From an uncultured Actinomycetes bacterium (GTDB lineage Bacteria > Actinomycetota > Acidimicrobiia > Acidimicrobiales > Acidimicrobilacustridaceae), in assembly GCA_945957335.1 (NCBI GenBank), contig CAMFLJ010000053.1:1-15253 (forward strand): DNA of 15,253 nt. Direction: 5' to 3'. How positions within the stretch are numbered: the stretch's first letter is position 1; the number at the start of each line of letters is the position of its first letter. This document shows, piece after piece, positions 5,915 through 13,548 of this stretch. The translations under genes and the position numbers were made by a program. The notes beneath the pieces were generated by a model, which did no database searches, was not told where the DNA came from, and was given only the letters and a program-made list of their open reading frames with translations.

Positions 5915-6826
5915 ATGATCCGCGTGCAGAACGTGTCGAAGTGGTTCGGCGACGTGGTGGCCGTCTCCGACGTGTCGTTCGAGGTCGGGCCGGGCGTGAC
6001 CGCGCTGCTCGGCCCGAACGGCGCGGGCAAGTCGACGATGCTGCGCATGCTGTGCGGGCTCACCGCGCCCTCGCAGGGCACCGTGGAGGTGCTTGGTGGC
6101 GACCCGCGGCGAGACCTCGAGCTGAGCCGGCGCATCAGCATCGTGCCCCAGCAGGAGGCGCTGTTCGACGGCCTCACCGCCTACCAGTTCGTGCACCTGG
6201 CGGCCGTGCTCTCCCAGGTCGCCGACCCCGACGCCGCCACCCGGGCCACGCTCGGCCTCGTCGAGCTCGACCCCGACGACCCGAAGCCGGTGGGCTCCTT
6301 CTCCCGGGGGATGCGGCAGCGGGCCAAGATCGCGCAGGCCCTCGTCGACCACCCCGAGGTGATCGTCCTCGACGAGCCCCTCACGGGGCTCGACCCCCGC
6401 CAGCGCCTCCACCTGATCTCGCTGTTCCAGCGCCTCGGCGAGCTCGGCCGGTGCGTGCTCGTCTCCAGCCACGTCCTCGACGAGGTCGAGCGCTTCGGCA
6501 GCCGGGTGCTGGTGATGGCCCAGGGCCGCCTGGCCGCCGAGGGCGACTACCGCGCCATCCGTGACCTCATGGACGACCGGCCCCATCGCATCCGGGTGCG
6601 CAGCGACGACCCCCGCCGCCTGGCGTCGGGCCTGCTCGGCGCCGACGGCGTGGTGGGCGTGCGGCTCGACGGTGACGACACCACCATCGTCGACACCCGC
6701 GACGCGCCCACCCTGCGGCGCACCGTCGCGGTCGTCGCCCGCGACCACGCCATCCGCCTCCACGAGGTGGCACCGCTCGACGACGACCTCGAGAGCGTCT
6801 TCCGCTACCTGGTGGACGGCCGATGA
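5915..6826 (+). CDS. ABC transporter ATP-binding protein (ABC-2 type, second of two)
   Basis: This is a 303-residue ATPase, similar in plan to but clearly different in sequence from the first one. Walker A is GPNGAGKST at 33-41. A true Q-loop is present (IVPQQEALF), the signature reads FSRGMRQR, Walker B is VIVLDEP, and the switch His is in SSHVLDE. The C-terminal 100 residues form the usual ABC-2 regulatory extension ending in LESVFRYLVDGR. Two starts are possible. ATG 5915 begins directly at the domain (MIRVQNVSKWFG) and has GGTGA 5 bases upstream. An in-frame GTG at 5906 gives a GTGA overlap with the permease stop, like the other junctions, and adds three residues. I chose the ATG without firm grounds. 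Its partner is most likely the following permease. Confidence 0.88.
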   Translation: MIRVQNVSKWFGDVVAVSDVSFEVGPGVTALLGPNGAGKSTMLRMLCGLTAPSQGTVEVLGGDPRRDLELSRRISIVPQQEALFDGLTAYQFVHLAAVLSQVADPDAATRATLGLVELDPDDPKPVGSFSRGMRQRAKIAQALVDHPEVIVLDEPLTGLDPRQRLHLISLFQRLGELGRCVLVSSHVLDEVERFGSRVLVMAQGRLAAEGDYRAIRDLMDDRPHRIRVRSDDPRRLASGLLGADGVVGVRLDGDDTTIVDTRDAPTLRRTVAVVARDHAIRLHEVAPLDDDLESVFRYLVDGR

Positions 6827-7590
6827 GCGCGACCGTGGCCCACGCCCCCACCCGCTGGCCGCTCTACCGGCTGATGCTGCGCACGCTGGTCACGCGGGGC
6901 CGGCTCGTGGCGCTGCTGGCCCTCGGCGCGGTCGGCATCGCGGTGGGCACCGCGCTCGGCTCGAGCGTGCGGGGGCCCGCCCTCATCGACGGTGTCGGGC
7001 AGGTCGAGGGGCACCTCGTGGCCGGCGCCCGCCTGGTGAACAGCTTCGGCCTGTCGCTCCTCGTTCCGGTGGTGGCGCTGGTGCTGGCCTCCGCCGCGCT
7101 CGGCGACCCCGACGAGGACGGCACCCTCGTCTACCTCTGGCTGCGGCCCGTTCCCCGGCACCGCATCGTCGCCGCCGCGGCGGCGGCCTCGTTCACCGTG
7201 GCGTGGCCGCTCGTGGTGGTGCCCCTCGCCCTCACCGCCATCGCCGTCCAGGGCGGCTCCGACCTCGTGGTCGGCACCGTCGCCTCGGCCACCGTGGGGC
7301 TGATCGCCTACACCGGGATCTTCACCGCCCTCGGGCTGGTGGCGAAGCGCGCCCTGGTGTGGGGCCTGCTCTACATCTTCGTGTGGGAGGGGTTCGTGGC
7401 CAACGCCGCCGACTCCGCGGCCCGGCTGGCCGTGCGCACCTACACGAGGTCGATCCTCGAGGGCATCACCGGTGTGCCCCTCCGGGGCGCGGAGATCTCC
7501 TCCCCCGCCCGGTGGCTGGTGCCGGTGGTGGTCGGGGCGGTGGCGCTGGCCTTCGCCTCGTGGCGGCTGGCCCGCCGCGACATCGCCTGA
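6823..7590 (+). CDS. ABC-2 type transporter permease (second of two)
   Basis: This is a 255-residue membrane protein with about six hydrophobic segments, near residues 26-48, 73-93, 115-142, 150-172, 176-195 and 230-248. After the second helix comes LGDPDEDGTLVYLWLRPVPRHRIV (about 93-116), the equivalent of the ABC-2 loop in the first permease, here with an acidic PDEDGT in place of DRRTG. The N-terminus is basic and cytosolic, as expected. The ATG overlaps the preceding ATPase stop by 4 bases (ATGA), with GGTGGA upstream as a possible SD. It is shorter than and poorly similar to the first permease. The locus therefore codes either for two separate exporters or for one heteromeric complex. 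Confidence 0.8.
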   Translation: MSATVAHAPTRWPLYRLMLRTLVTRGRLVALLALGAVGIAVGTALGSSVRGPALIDGVGQVEGHLVAGARLVNSFGLSLLVPVVALVLASAALGDPDEDGTLVYLWLRPVPRHRIVAAAAAASFTVAWPLVVVPLALTAIAVQGGSDLVVGTVASATVGLIAYTGIFTALGLVAKRALVWGLLYIFVWEGFVANAADSAARLAVRTYTRSILEGITGVPLRGAEISSPARWLVPVVVGAVALAFASWRLARRDIA

Positions 7591-7592
7591 CC

Positions 7593-8897
7593 GTGCGCAC
7601 GCTCGACCGCGAGATCCTCCGGCTCGCCGTCCCCGCCCTGGCGGCCCTCGCCGCCGAGCCGCTCTACGTGCTGGCCGACACCGCGGTGGTGGGCCACATC
7701 GGTCCCGACGCGCTGGCGGGCCTGGCCGTGGCGAGCAGCATCCTGCTGCTGGGGTACGCGGTGTTCATCTTCCTCGCCTACGGCACCACGGCGTCGGTGG
7801 CCCGGTTGTTGGGTGCGGGCGACGAGCGCGAGGCCGCCCACCAGGCCGTGCAGGGCATGTGGCTGGCCGCCGTGCTCGGCGTGGTCGTGGCCCTCGCCAC
7901 CCTCGCCCTGTCCGAGCCGCTGCTCACCCTCCTCGGGGCCACCGGCGCGGTGCGCGAGCAGGCGGCGATCTACCTGCGGATCAGCCTGGCCGGCGTGCCC
8001 GCCATGCTCGTCGTGCTGGCCGGCACCGGCTACCTCCGTGGCCTCCAGGACACCCGCACGCCGCTGTTCGTGGCCCTGGGCTCGGCCCTGCTCAACCTCG
8101 TCCTCGAGCTGGTCCTCATCCCGGGGATGGGCTTCGGGATCGGTGCGTCGGCGCTGTCGACGGTGATCGCCCAGTGGACCTCGGCCGCCATCTACGTCGT
8201 GTGGGTGGCCCGCGCCGTGCGCCACCACGAGGTTCCGCTCGGGCCTCACGGCCGTACCCTCCGCCGCCTCGCGGTGGTGGGCCGCGACCTGTTCCTGCGC
8301 ACCGCCGCCCTCCGCGGATCGCTGCTCCTCGCCACCGCGGTGGCCACCCGCATCGGCACCGTGCAGGTGGCCGCCCATCAGATCGCCTTCGAGATCTGGA
8401 GCTTCCTCGCCCTGGTGCTCGACGCCCTCGCCATCGCCGGTCAGGCGATGATCGGGCGCTTCCTCGGCGCCGGGTCGGCGGCCGAGGCCCGTGCCGCCGG
8501 ACGCCGGCTCCTCCAGTGGGGTGTGGCCGCCGGCGCGGTGCTCGGCGTGCTGGTGGTGGTGCTGCGGCCGTGGCTGCCCGACCTGTTCACCGGCGACGCC
8601 GCGGTGGCCGCGCTCGCCGGCACCCTGCTGCTGTGGGTGGCGGCCCTGCAGCCGGTGAACGGCGTGGTGTTCGTCCTCGACGGCCTGCTGATCGGCGCCG
8701 GCGACATGGGGTTCCTGGCCTGGGCGATGTGGATCGCGTTCGGGGTGTTCGCCGCCGGTGCGCTGGTCGTGCTGGCGCTCGGCCTCGGCATCCAGTGGCT
8801 CTGGGCCTGCCTCGCCGCCCTGATGCTGAGCCGACTCACGGTGCTGGGCCTGCGGTGGCGCACCGACCGCTGGGCTGTCACCGGCGCCGCCCGCTGA
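7593..8897 (+). CDS. MATE family efflux transporter, DinF-like
   Basis: This 434-residue protein is almost wholly hydrophobic, with about twelve membrane helices in two similar halves, the normal size for MATE. The N-terminal DTAVVGHIGPDALAGLAVASS (about 28-48) is characteristic of the DinF-type MATE branch. GYLRGLQDTRTPL in the first half and VAAHQIAFEIWSF in the second are further family marks. MATE proteins export organic cations, drugs or metabolites in exchange for Na+ or H+. The start is GTG 7593, 2 bases after the permease stop, with no own promoter visible, so it is cotranscribed with the ABC genes and may share their biological purpose. An upstream extension of the frame overlaps the ATPase and permease genes and is not used. 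Confidence 0.88.
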   Translation: MRTLDREILRLAVPALAALAAEPLYVLADTAVVGHIGPDALAGLAVASSILLLGYAVFIFLAYGTTASVARLLGAGDEREAAHQAVQGMWLAAVLGVVVALATLALSEPLLTLLGATGAVREQAAIYLRISLAGVPAMLVVLAGTGYLRGLQDTRTPLFVALGSALLNLVLELVLIPGMGFGIGASALSTVIAQWTSAAIYVVWVARAVRHHEVPLGPHGRTLRRLAVVGRDLFLRTAALRGSLLLATAVATRIGTVQVAAHQIAFEIWSFLALVLDALAIAGQAMIGRFLGAGSAAEARAAGRRLLQWGVAAGAVLGVLVVVLRPWLPDLFTGDAAVAALAGTLLLWVAALQPVNGVVFVLDGLLIGAGDMGFLAWAMWIAFGVFAAGALVVLALGLGIQWLWACLAALMLSRLTVLGLRWRTDRWAVTGAAR

Positions 8898-8903
8898 ACC
8901 GCG

Positions 8904-8926
8904 CCCGGCGAGCGGGATCGGCCGGG
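8904..8926. terminator. Weak hairpin between convergent MATE and lipoprotein genes
   Basis: The arms CCCGGC (8904-8909) and GCCGGG (8921-8926) enclose an 11-base loop, in the 34-base gap between the converging stops at 8897 and 8932. The position is right for a bidirectional terminator, but the stem is short and there is no U-tract. Confidence 0.35.
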
Positions 8927-8931
8927 GTGGA

Positions 8932-9513
8932 TCAGCCGGCGGTGGTCGTGGAGGTGCCCGGCGAGGGGCAGGTCACGCTGAACCACCGCTTGATGGAGGT
9001 CTCGGCGGCGGTGACCTCGGGGGTCTCGAGCGAGGCCTGCGCGGCGACGAGCTGCTGACGCGTGGTGGTGCTCTGCAGGTCGGTGAGGTCGACGCCCTTC
9101 AGGGCGGTGGCGAAGGCCTGGACCCCGGTGGCGTAGGTGTCGAAGTCGGCGGCGATGGCCGCCGGGACCTGGGCCCGGAGGGTGGCGAGGTCCTGCTCGA
9201 CGCTCGCCAGGCCCCCGGTGTCGGCGCCGCTGATGACGGCGACGGGCGTGAGGGTGAGGGCGAGGAACGCCATCGAGGTGCGGTAGCAGTCGAGCTGGCC
9301 GCCCGAGAGCCCGTCGAGGCTCCCGTCGAGGTCGGCGAGGCGGCCCAGCGCCGGGTCGCCCGTGCCGGTGGTGACGCCGACGGTCGTGGTGGTCGACGAC
9401 GAGCCCTCGCTGCCCGAGCAGGCCACGGTGCCGGCGCCGAGGACGCCGACCAGGAGGGCGGCCCCGAGGGCGCGGGCGACGGGTCGGGAAGGTCGGAGGG
9501 CTGGGCGCGTCAC
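8932..9513 (-). CDS. Putative lipoprotein, two-cysteine family (tandem copy 1)
   Basis: I do not recognise a named family. The 193-residue product has a signal sequence (basic start, core ALGAALLVGVLGAG) and a possible lipobox TVAC with lipidated C32; the -3 Thr is not ideal. A Ser/Thr linker (SGSEGSSSTTTT) follows, then a mostly helical domain with C76 and C182, and a short Ser/Thr/Pro tail. The domain is clearly paralogous to the neighbour at 9616-10158: shared features are LD-C, DFDTY at 123-127, GVD at 140-142, LETPE at 162-166 and a cysteine near the end. The likely place is the outer face of the cytoplasmic membrane, with a C76-C182 disulfide. The GTG start is supported by the lipobox and by TAGGGT 7 bases upstream (leaderless). 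Confidence 0.75.
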   Translation of the reverse strand: MTRPALRPSRPVARALGAALLVGVLGAGTVACSGSEGSSSTTTTVGVTTGTGDPALGRLADLDGSLDGLSGGQLDCYRTSMAFLALTLTPVAVISGADTGGLASVEQDLATLRAQVPAAIAADFDTYATGVQAFATALKGVDLTDLQSTTTRQQLVAAQASLETPEVTAAETSIKRWFSVTCPSPGTSTTTAG

Positions 9514-9520
9514 GGCCCCG

Positions 9521-9526
9521 ACCCTA
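9521..9526 (-). promoter_or_regulatory. Probable -10 element (TAGGGT) of a leaderless promoter for lipoprotein copy 1
   Basis: TAGGGT on the minus strand is followed by 7 bases and then the GTG start at 9513. No SD is visible. It lies downstream of the terminator hairpin of the other lipoprotein gene, so the two paralogues appear to be transcribed independently. Confidence 0.5.
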
Positions 9527-9556
9527 GGGCGCCCGCCGCGTGGCCCGGGCGCGCAC

Positions 9557-9588
9557 GGGCCCGGCCCCTCGTGGGAGGAGCCGGGCCC
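9557..9588 (-). terminator. Strong hairpin terminator after lipoprotein copy 2
   Basis: The arms GGGCCCGGCCCCTC (9557-9570) and GAGGAGCCGGGCCC (9575-9588) form a 14-bp stem with a single C-A mismatch and a 4-base loop. It lies 27 bases past the minus-strand stop at 9616-9618 and before the promoter of the next gene. There is no U-tract, typical for this GC content. Confidence 0.75.
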
Positions 9589-9615
9589 GGGTCGAGCGGT
9601 GCCGATGTCAGGGCA

Positions 9616-10158
9616 CTAGTTGCAGTTCTTGTCGAAGTACGCCTCGATGTTGGCCTGCGCCGTCTTCATCTCGGGCGTGTCGAGCGCGTTGCCCGCCGCC
9701 TCGAGCTTGGACTGCACGCTGGGGTCGAGGATGTTCGACATGTCGACGCCCTGCATGGCGTCGGCGTAGGCCTTGATGCCGGCCGAGTAGGTGTCGAAGT
9801 CGCTCTGGATCGCCGAGGGGATCTCCGCCTTCAGCTGGCCGATCTGGCTCTCGAGGTCGCTGATCTGGCTCTGGGTGGCCCCGCCGAGGTACTGCAGCAG
9901 CTGGAGGCTGACCGCGGCGTAGGCGCCGGCGGCCTGGAGGCAGTCGCCCGCACCGCCGAGCGAGTCGAGCCCCGAGGAGCTCGAGCCGCTCGTGGTGGTC
10001 GTGCTGCGCGCGGTGGTCGAGGTGGTCGTGGCATCGCTGGACTTGATCGCGTCGCCGTTGGACGACGCGTCGTTCTTCGAGCTGCTGCCGCAGGCGGCCG
10101 CGCCCAGGACGAGGCCGGCCATGAGCACGGCGGCCACCTTGGTGCGAGTGCGGTTCAT
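9616..10158 (-). CDS. Putative lipoprotein, two-cysteine family (tandem copy 2)
   Basis: This 180-residue protein is a paralogue of the gene at 8932-9513, with no named family that I recognise. The signal peptide MNRTRTKVAAVLMAGLVLGAAAC puts the lipidated cysteine at C23 (the -3 residue is Ala). A 40-residue Ser/Thr-rich linker follows, then a helical domain with C73 and C179, the latter next to the last residue. QISDLESQIGQLKAEI (98-113) looks amphipathic and possibly coiled-coil. Shared with the paralogue are DFDTY (120-124), GVD (137-139), LDTPE (159-163) and both domain cysteines. The frame runs further upstream to 10230, but ATG 10158 gives the signal peptide and has SD GGGAGGAA about 7 bases upstream. 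The role is unknown; an envelope protein with one disulfide is the best description. Confidence 0.78.
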   Translation of the reverse strand: MNRTRTKVAAVLMAGLVLGAAACGSSSKNDASSNGDAIKSSDATTTSTTARSTTTTSGSSSSGLDSLGGAGDCLQAAGAYAAVSLQLLQYLGGATQSQISDLESQIGQLKAEIPSAIQSDFDTYSAGIKAYADAMQGVDMSNILDPSVQSKLEAAGNALDTPEMKTAQANIEAYFDKNCN

Positions 10159-10193
10159 CAGTTGGTTCCTCCCGTCGACGATGTTCGCCCGCC

Positions 10194-10199
10194 ACGGTA
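10194..10199 (-). promoter_or_regulatory. Probable -10 element (TACCGT) for lipoprotein copy 2
   Basis: TACCGT on the minus strand is preceded at 17 bases by TGTTCA, a partial -35 match. The transcript would start near 10187, giving a leader of about 29 bases with a strong SD (GGGAGGAA) ahead of ATG 10158. Unlike its paralogue, this gene therefore has a conventional leader and SD. Confidence 0.5.
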
Positions 10200-10254
10200 G
10201 GGGCGCGATCCATCGGTGAACAGGGAACATCGGCCCGTTGGCCGTTGCCCTTGA

Positions 10255-10271
10255 CCGCCCGAACGGGTCGG
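10255..10271 (-). terminator. Short hairpin after gatB
   Basis: CCG-CCC (10255-10260) and GGG-T-CGG (10265-10271) pair with one bulged T and a GAAC loop, just past the gatB stop. A second small hairpin, CGGCC-CGTT-GGCCG, lies at 10231-10244. Either or both could end the gatCAB transcript. The stems are modest. Confidence 0.4.
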
Positions 10272-10278
10272 ACTGGTG

Positions 10279-11784
10279 TCAGCCGGCGGCGGTGCGGCGG
10301 GCGTCGAGGATGGCGTTGACGGCCTTGCCGTCGGCCTGGCCCTTCGTGGCCTTCATGACCTTGCCCACGAAGAAGCCCTGGAGCTTGCCCCGGCGCTTGT
10401 CGTCACCACCGCAGTAGTCGGCCCACTCGTCGGGGCTCTCGGCGATGATGCCGTCGACGATGCCCTCGAGCTCGGAGCTGTCCATGGCCTCGAAGCCCCG
10501 CTCGGCGGCGATGGCGTCGGGGGCCTTGCCGGACTCGAGCATGTCGCCGAGCACGGTCTTGGCCTGGGTGGCGGTGAGCTGCCCGGCCACCTCCATGGTG
10601 ACGAGCTGGGCGAAGTGGGCGGGGTCGAGCGACTCGGCGCCCTCGACGGCGAGGTTGTGCTCCACGTGGAGCAGCACCCGGCTGCCGTCGCCACCGGCGG
10701 CGATGGCCGCCAGCGCCAGCTGGTCGAGGTCGCGCTGCACCGCGACCACGACGGCGGTCTCGGTGGGCGCCACGCCGGCCGCGGCGGCGAGCGTGTCGCG
10801 GCGCGCTGCCGGCAGGGCGGGCATGGCCCCGTCGATGGCGGCGATCCAGTCGGCGCCCGGGTCGAGGGGCACGAGGTCGGGCTCCTGGAAGTAGCGGTAG
10901 TCCTCCGCCTCCTCCTTCGAGCGGCCCGGTCGGGTGCGGCCGGCGCCCTCGTCCCAGTGGCGGGTCTCCTGCTTCACGACCTCGCCCGACTCGAGCAGGT
11001 CGACCTGGCGACGGGCCTCGTACTCGATGGCCCGGCCCAGCGAGCGCAGCGAGTTGAGGTTCTTGATCTCGCAGCGGCGGCCCAGCTCGGGGTCGCCGAC
11101 GCGGCGCACCGAGACGTTGGCGTCGACCCGCAGCGACCCCTCCTCCATCTTGGCGTCGGAGGCGCCGGTGGCGAGCAGGATGGCGCGCAGCTCGTCGATG
11201 TAGGTCTTGGCCTGCTCGGGGTGGCGGATGTGGGGGCGCCCCACGATCTCGACCAGGGGCACGCCGGCGCGGTTGTAGTCGACGAGCGAGTAGTCGGCGC
11301 CGTGGATGCGACCGCTGCCACCGGCGTGGGTGTTCTTGCCGGTGTCCTCCTCGATGTGGGCGCGCTCGATGCCGACGCGGGTGCCGTCGGGGAGGTCGAG
11401 CCAGCCGTCGACGTTGATCGGCCGGTCGAACTGCGAGACCTGGTAGTCCTTCGGCATGTCCGGGTAGAAGTAGTTCTTCCGGGCGAACACCGACGGCTCG
11501 ACGCTGCAGTGCAGCGCCCGGCCGAGGCGCATGGCGAGCTCGACCACGTTGCGGTTGAGCACGGGGAGCGAGCCGGGCAGGCCGAGGCACACCGGGCAGA
11601 CGTTGGTGTTGGGCTCGTCTCCGAACATGTTCGGGCAGCTGCAGAAGAGCTTGGTGGCGGTGGCGAGCTCGCAGTGCACCTCGAGGCCCACGACGATCTC
11701 CCAGACGTCGCCGGTGGCCTCGCTGGTGATGGTGAAGTGCTCGCCCTCGACGGGCTGGTGGGTCAGGTTCTCGACGGCGCTCAC
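10279..11784 (-). CDS. gatB: Aspartyl/glutamyl-tRNA amidotransferase subunit B
   Basis: This is a 501-residue protein, the normal GatB length. The kinase domain of GatCAB activates Glu-tRNA(Gln) or Asp-tRNA(Asn) with ATP before amidation. Clear family marks are VGLEVHCEL at 32-40, a zinc site with C48 and C50 (LFCSC) and C63 and C66 (CPVC), GLPGSLPVLN at 68-77, KNYFYPDMPKDYQVSQFDRPI further on, GKNTHAGGSGRIHGADYSLVDYNRAGVPLVEIV, and a C-terminal YqeY-like tRNA-binding tail ending VNAILDARRTAAG. The GTG start at 11784 lies in a GTGA overlap with the gatA stop. The frame is open upstream, but that part is a shadow of gatA. It is the third gene of the gatC-gatA-gatB operon, so the subunits are made in a coupled fashion. 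Confidence 0.97.
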   Translation of the reverse strand: MSAVENLTHQPVEGEHFTITSEATGDVWEIVVGLEVHCELATATKLFCSCPNMFGDEPNTNVCPVCLGLPGSLPVLNRNVVELAMRLGRALHCSVEPSVFARKNYFYPDMPKDYQVSQFDRPINVDGWLDLPDGTRVGIERAHIEEDTGKNTHAGGSGRIHGADYSLVDYNRAGVPLVEIVGRPHIRHPEQAKTYIDELRAILLATGASDAKMEEGSLRVDANVSVRRVGDPELGRRCEIKNLNSLRSLGRAIEYEARRQVDLLESGEVVKQETRHWDEGAGRTRPGRSKEEAEDYRYFQEPDLVPLDPGADWIAAIDGAMPALPAARRDTLAAAAGVAPTETAVVVAVQRDLDQLALAAIAAGGDGSRVLLHVEHNLAVEGAESLDPAHFAQLVTMEVAGQLTATQAKTVLGDMLESGKAPDAIAAERGFEAMDSSELEGIVDGIIAESPDEWADYCGGDDKRRGKLQGFFVGKVMKATKGQADGKAVNAILDARRTAAG

Positions 11785-13235
11785 GCGAAGGCCTCCTCGA
11801 GCGAGGGCGCGGCCGCTTCGAGCGAGGCGGCGGCCCGGAACATGGTGGCCTCGCCGAGGGCGGGAGCCATCAGCTGCACGCCCACCGGCATGCCGTCGGC
11901 GCCGGCGCCGAAGGGCACGCTCATGGCGGGGTGGCCGGCCAGGTTGGTGGGGATGGTGCAGATGTCGTTGAGGTACATCGACAGCGGGTCGTCGACCTTC
12001 TCGCCGAACCGGAAGGCGGTGGTGGGCGAGGTGGGCGACAGCAGCAGGTCGAAGTGCTCGTAGGCGGCTTCGAAGTCGCGCATGATCAGCGTGCGGACCT
12101 TCAGCGCCTTGCCGTAGTAGGCGTCGTAGTAGCCGGCCGACAGGGCGTAGGTGCCCAGCATGATCCGGCGCTTCACCTCGTCGCCGAAGCCCGCGGTGCG
12201 GGTCGCGGCGTTCATCTCCGCGGTGGTGGGCGCGTCGACCCGCAGGCCGTAGCGGACGCCGTCGTAGCGGGCCAGGTTGCTGGAGGCCTCGGCCGGGGCG
12301 ATGAGGTAGTAGGCGGAGAGGCCGTAGCTGGTGGCGGGCACCGAGACCTCGCCGACGGTTGCGCCGGCGGCCTCGAGCGCTGCCGCGGCCTGGCGGACGC
12401 GGGCGGCGACGTCGGGTGCGATGCCCTCGCCCATGAGCTCGGTGACCAGGCCGATGCGCAGGCCCTCGACGCCTCGGTCGAGCACGTCGAGCAGCGAGGG
12501 CGCGGCCTGGTCGATCGAGGTGGAGTCGAGCGGGTCGTGGCCGGCGACGGCCTCGAGCAGCAGGGCCGAGTCGGCGACGGTGGTGGAGAACGGGCCGATC
12601 TGGTCGAGCGACGAGGCGAAGGCGACCAGGCCGTAGCGGCTCACCAGGCCGTACGTGGGCTTCACGCCCACCACCCCGCACAGGGCGGCGGGCTGGCGGA
12701 TGGAGCCGCCGGTGTCGGAGCCGAGCGAGATCGGGGCGAAGCCGGCGGCCACCGCGGCGGCCGAGCCGCCCGACGAGCCGCCGGGGACGCGGGCGGTGTC
12801 ACGGGGGTTGCGGGTGGGGCCGAACGCCGAGTTCTCGGTGGACGAGCCCATGGCGAACTCGTCGAGGTTGGTCTTGCCCACGGCCACCGCGCCGGCGGCG
12901 GCCACGCGCTGCACGACGGTGGCGTCGTAGGGCGGGCGCCAGCCCTCGAGGATGCGGCTCGAGCAGGTGGTGGGCACCCCGCGGGTGCACAGGTTGTCCT
13001 TCAGGGCGAGGGGCACGCCGGCCAGCGGGCCGGGGTCGTCGCCGGCCGCGATCCGGGCGTCGACGGCGGCCGCGGCGGCCCGGGCCTCGTCGGCGAGCAC
13101 CAGGTTGAAGGCGTTGATCTCGCCCTCGCGGGCGTCGATGGCGGCCAGGTGGGCGTCGAGCACCTCGACGGCCGTGACCTGACCGGAGCGGACGGCGGCG
13201 GCGATCTCGACGGCGGTGGTGGGCAGCTCGGCCAT
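11781..13235 (-). CDS. gatA: Aspartyl/glutamyl-tRNA amidotransferase subunit A
   Basis: This is a 484-residue amidase-signature enzyme that releases ammonia from glutamine and feeds it to GatB. The Ser-cisSer-Lys triad is intact: K79 in ALKDN, S154 in GGSSGGS and S178 in SDTGGSIRQPA. These match, from memory, the numbering of the crystallised Staphylococcus aureus GatA. KPTYGLVSRYGLVAFASSLDQIGP and the C-terminal stretch around SPTSPTTAFRFGE are also typical. I chose ATG 13235 because GAGGAG lies 8 bases upstream. An in-frame GTG at 13241 would overlap the gatC stop (GTGA) and add MTM-like residues, but would leave only 2 bases after the SD. It lies between gatC and gatB, overlapping gatB by 4 bases. 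Confidence 0.97.
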   Translation of the reverse strand: MAELPTTAVEIAAAVRSGQVTAVEVLDAHLAAIDAREGEINAFNLVLADEARAAAAAVDARIAAGDDPGPLAGVPLALKDNLCTRGVPTTCSSRILEGWRPPYDATVVQRVAAAGAVAVGKTNLDEFAMGSSTENSAFGPTRNPRDTARVPGGSSGGSAAAVAAGFAPISLGSDTGGSIRQPAALCGVVGVKPTYGLVSRYGLVAFASSLDQIGPFSTTVADSALLLEAVAGHDPLDSTSIDQAAPSLLDVLDRGVEGLRIGLVTELMGEGIAPDVAARVRQAAAALEAAGATVGEVSVPATSYGLSAYYLIAPAEASSNLARYDGVRYGLRVDAPTTAEMNAATRTAGFGDEVKRRIMLGTYALSAGYYDAYYGKALKVRTLIMRDFEAAYEHFDLLLSPTSPTTAFRFGEKVDDPLSMYLNDICTIPTNLAGHPAMSVPFGAGADGMPVGVQLMAPALGEATMFRAAASLEAAAPSLEEAFA

Positions 13236-13237
13236 GG

Positions 13238-13540
13238 TCACGGCTCCTCGCCCAGGATGGCGGGCACCCGGAATCGACGGTCCTCGACGGCGGGGGCCTG
13301 CGAGAGGACCTCCTCGCGGTCGACGGTGGGGCCGATGACGTCGTCACGCAGCACGTTCACCAGCGGCAGCGGGTGGGCGGTGGGGGGAACGTCGGCGAGA
13401 TCGAGGGCGGCGACGTCGGCGGCGTGGTCGAGCACGGCCCCGAGCTGCTCGGTGTAGGTGTCGAGCTCGGCGTCGGTGAGCTCGAGGCGGGCCAGGTGGG
13501 CGACCTTGGCGACGTCGTCCCTGGTGAGGCTTTCGGACAT
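13238..13540 (-). CDS. gatC: Aspartyl/glutamyl-tRNA amidotransferase subunit C
   Basis: This 100-residue protein is the small belt subunit that stabilises the GatA-GatB complex. The N-terminal MSESLTRDDVAKVAHLARLELTDAELDTYTEQL is a strong match to the family. The Pro-rich middle (DLADVPPTAHPLPLVNVLRDDV) and the tail RRFRVPAILGEEP are the usual C-terminal pattern that wraps GatA. Length is normal. It is the first gene of gatC-gatA-gatB. ATG 13540 has TACGAT 8 bases upstream and no SD, which suggests a leaderless operon transcript. Presence of GatCAB implies that the organism makes Gln-tRNA(Gln) and/or Asn-tRNA(Asn) by transamidation. Confidence 0.95.
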   Translation of the reverse strand: MSESLTRDDVAKVAHLARLELTDAELDTYTEQLGAVLDHAADVAALDLADVPPTAHPLPLVNVLRDDVIGPTVDREEVLSQAPAVEDRRFRVPAILGEEP

Positions 13541-13548
13541 GGCCGGTC

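Noticed and set aside
6561..7592. N-terminal extension of the MATE frame over the second ATPase and permease
   Set aside because: The extension is an Arg-rich shadow of the ABC genes. MATE homology begins at GTG 7593 and gives the standard length.
4057..8897. Possibility that the ABC/MATE operon is a bacteriocin or antibiotic immunity cluster
   Set aside because: There is no precursor peptide, modification enzyme, protease domain or regulator in or beside the operon, so I see no support beyond the presence of exporters.
10276..13457. Long plus-strand open frames (595 and 508 codons) opposite gatB, gatA and gatC
   Set aside because: They lie exactly antisense to the gatCAB genes and read as Gly/Val/Ala/His-rich sequence without recognisable domains.
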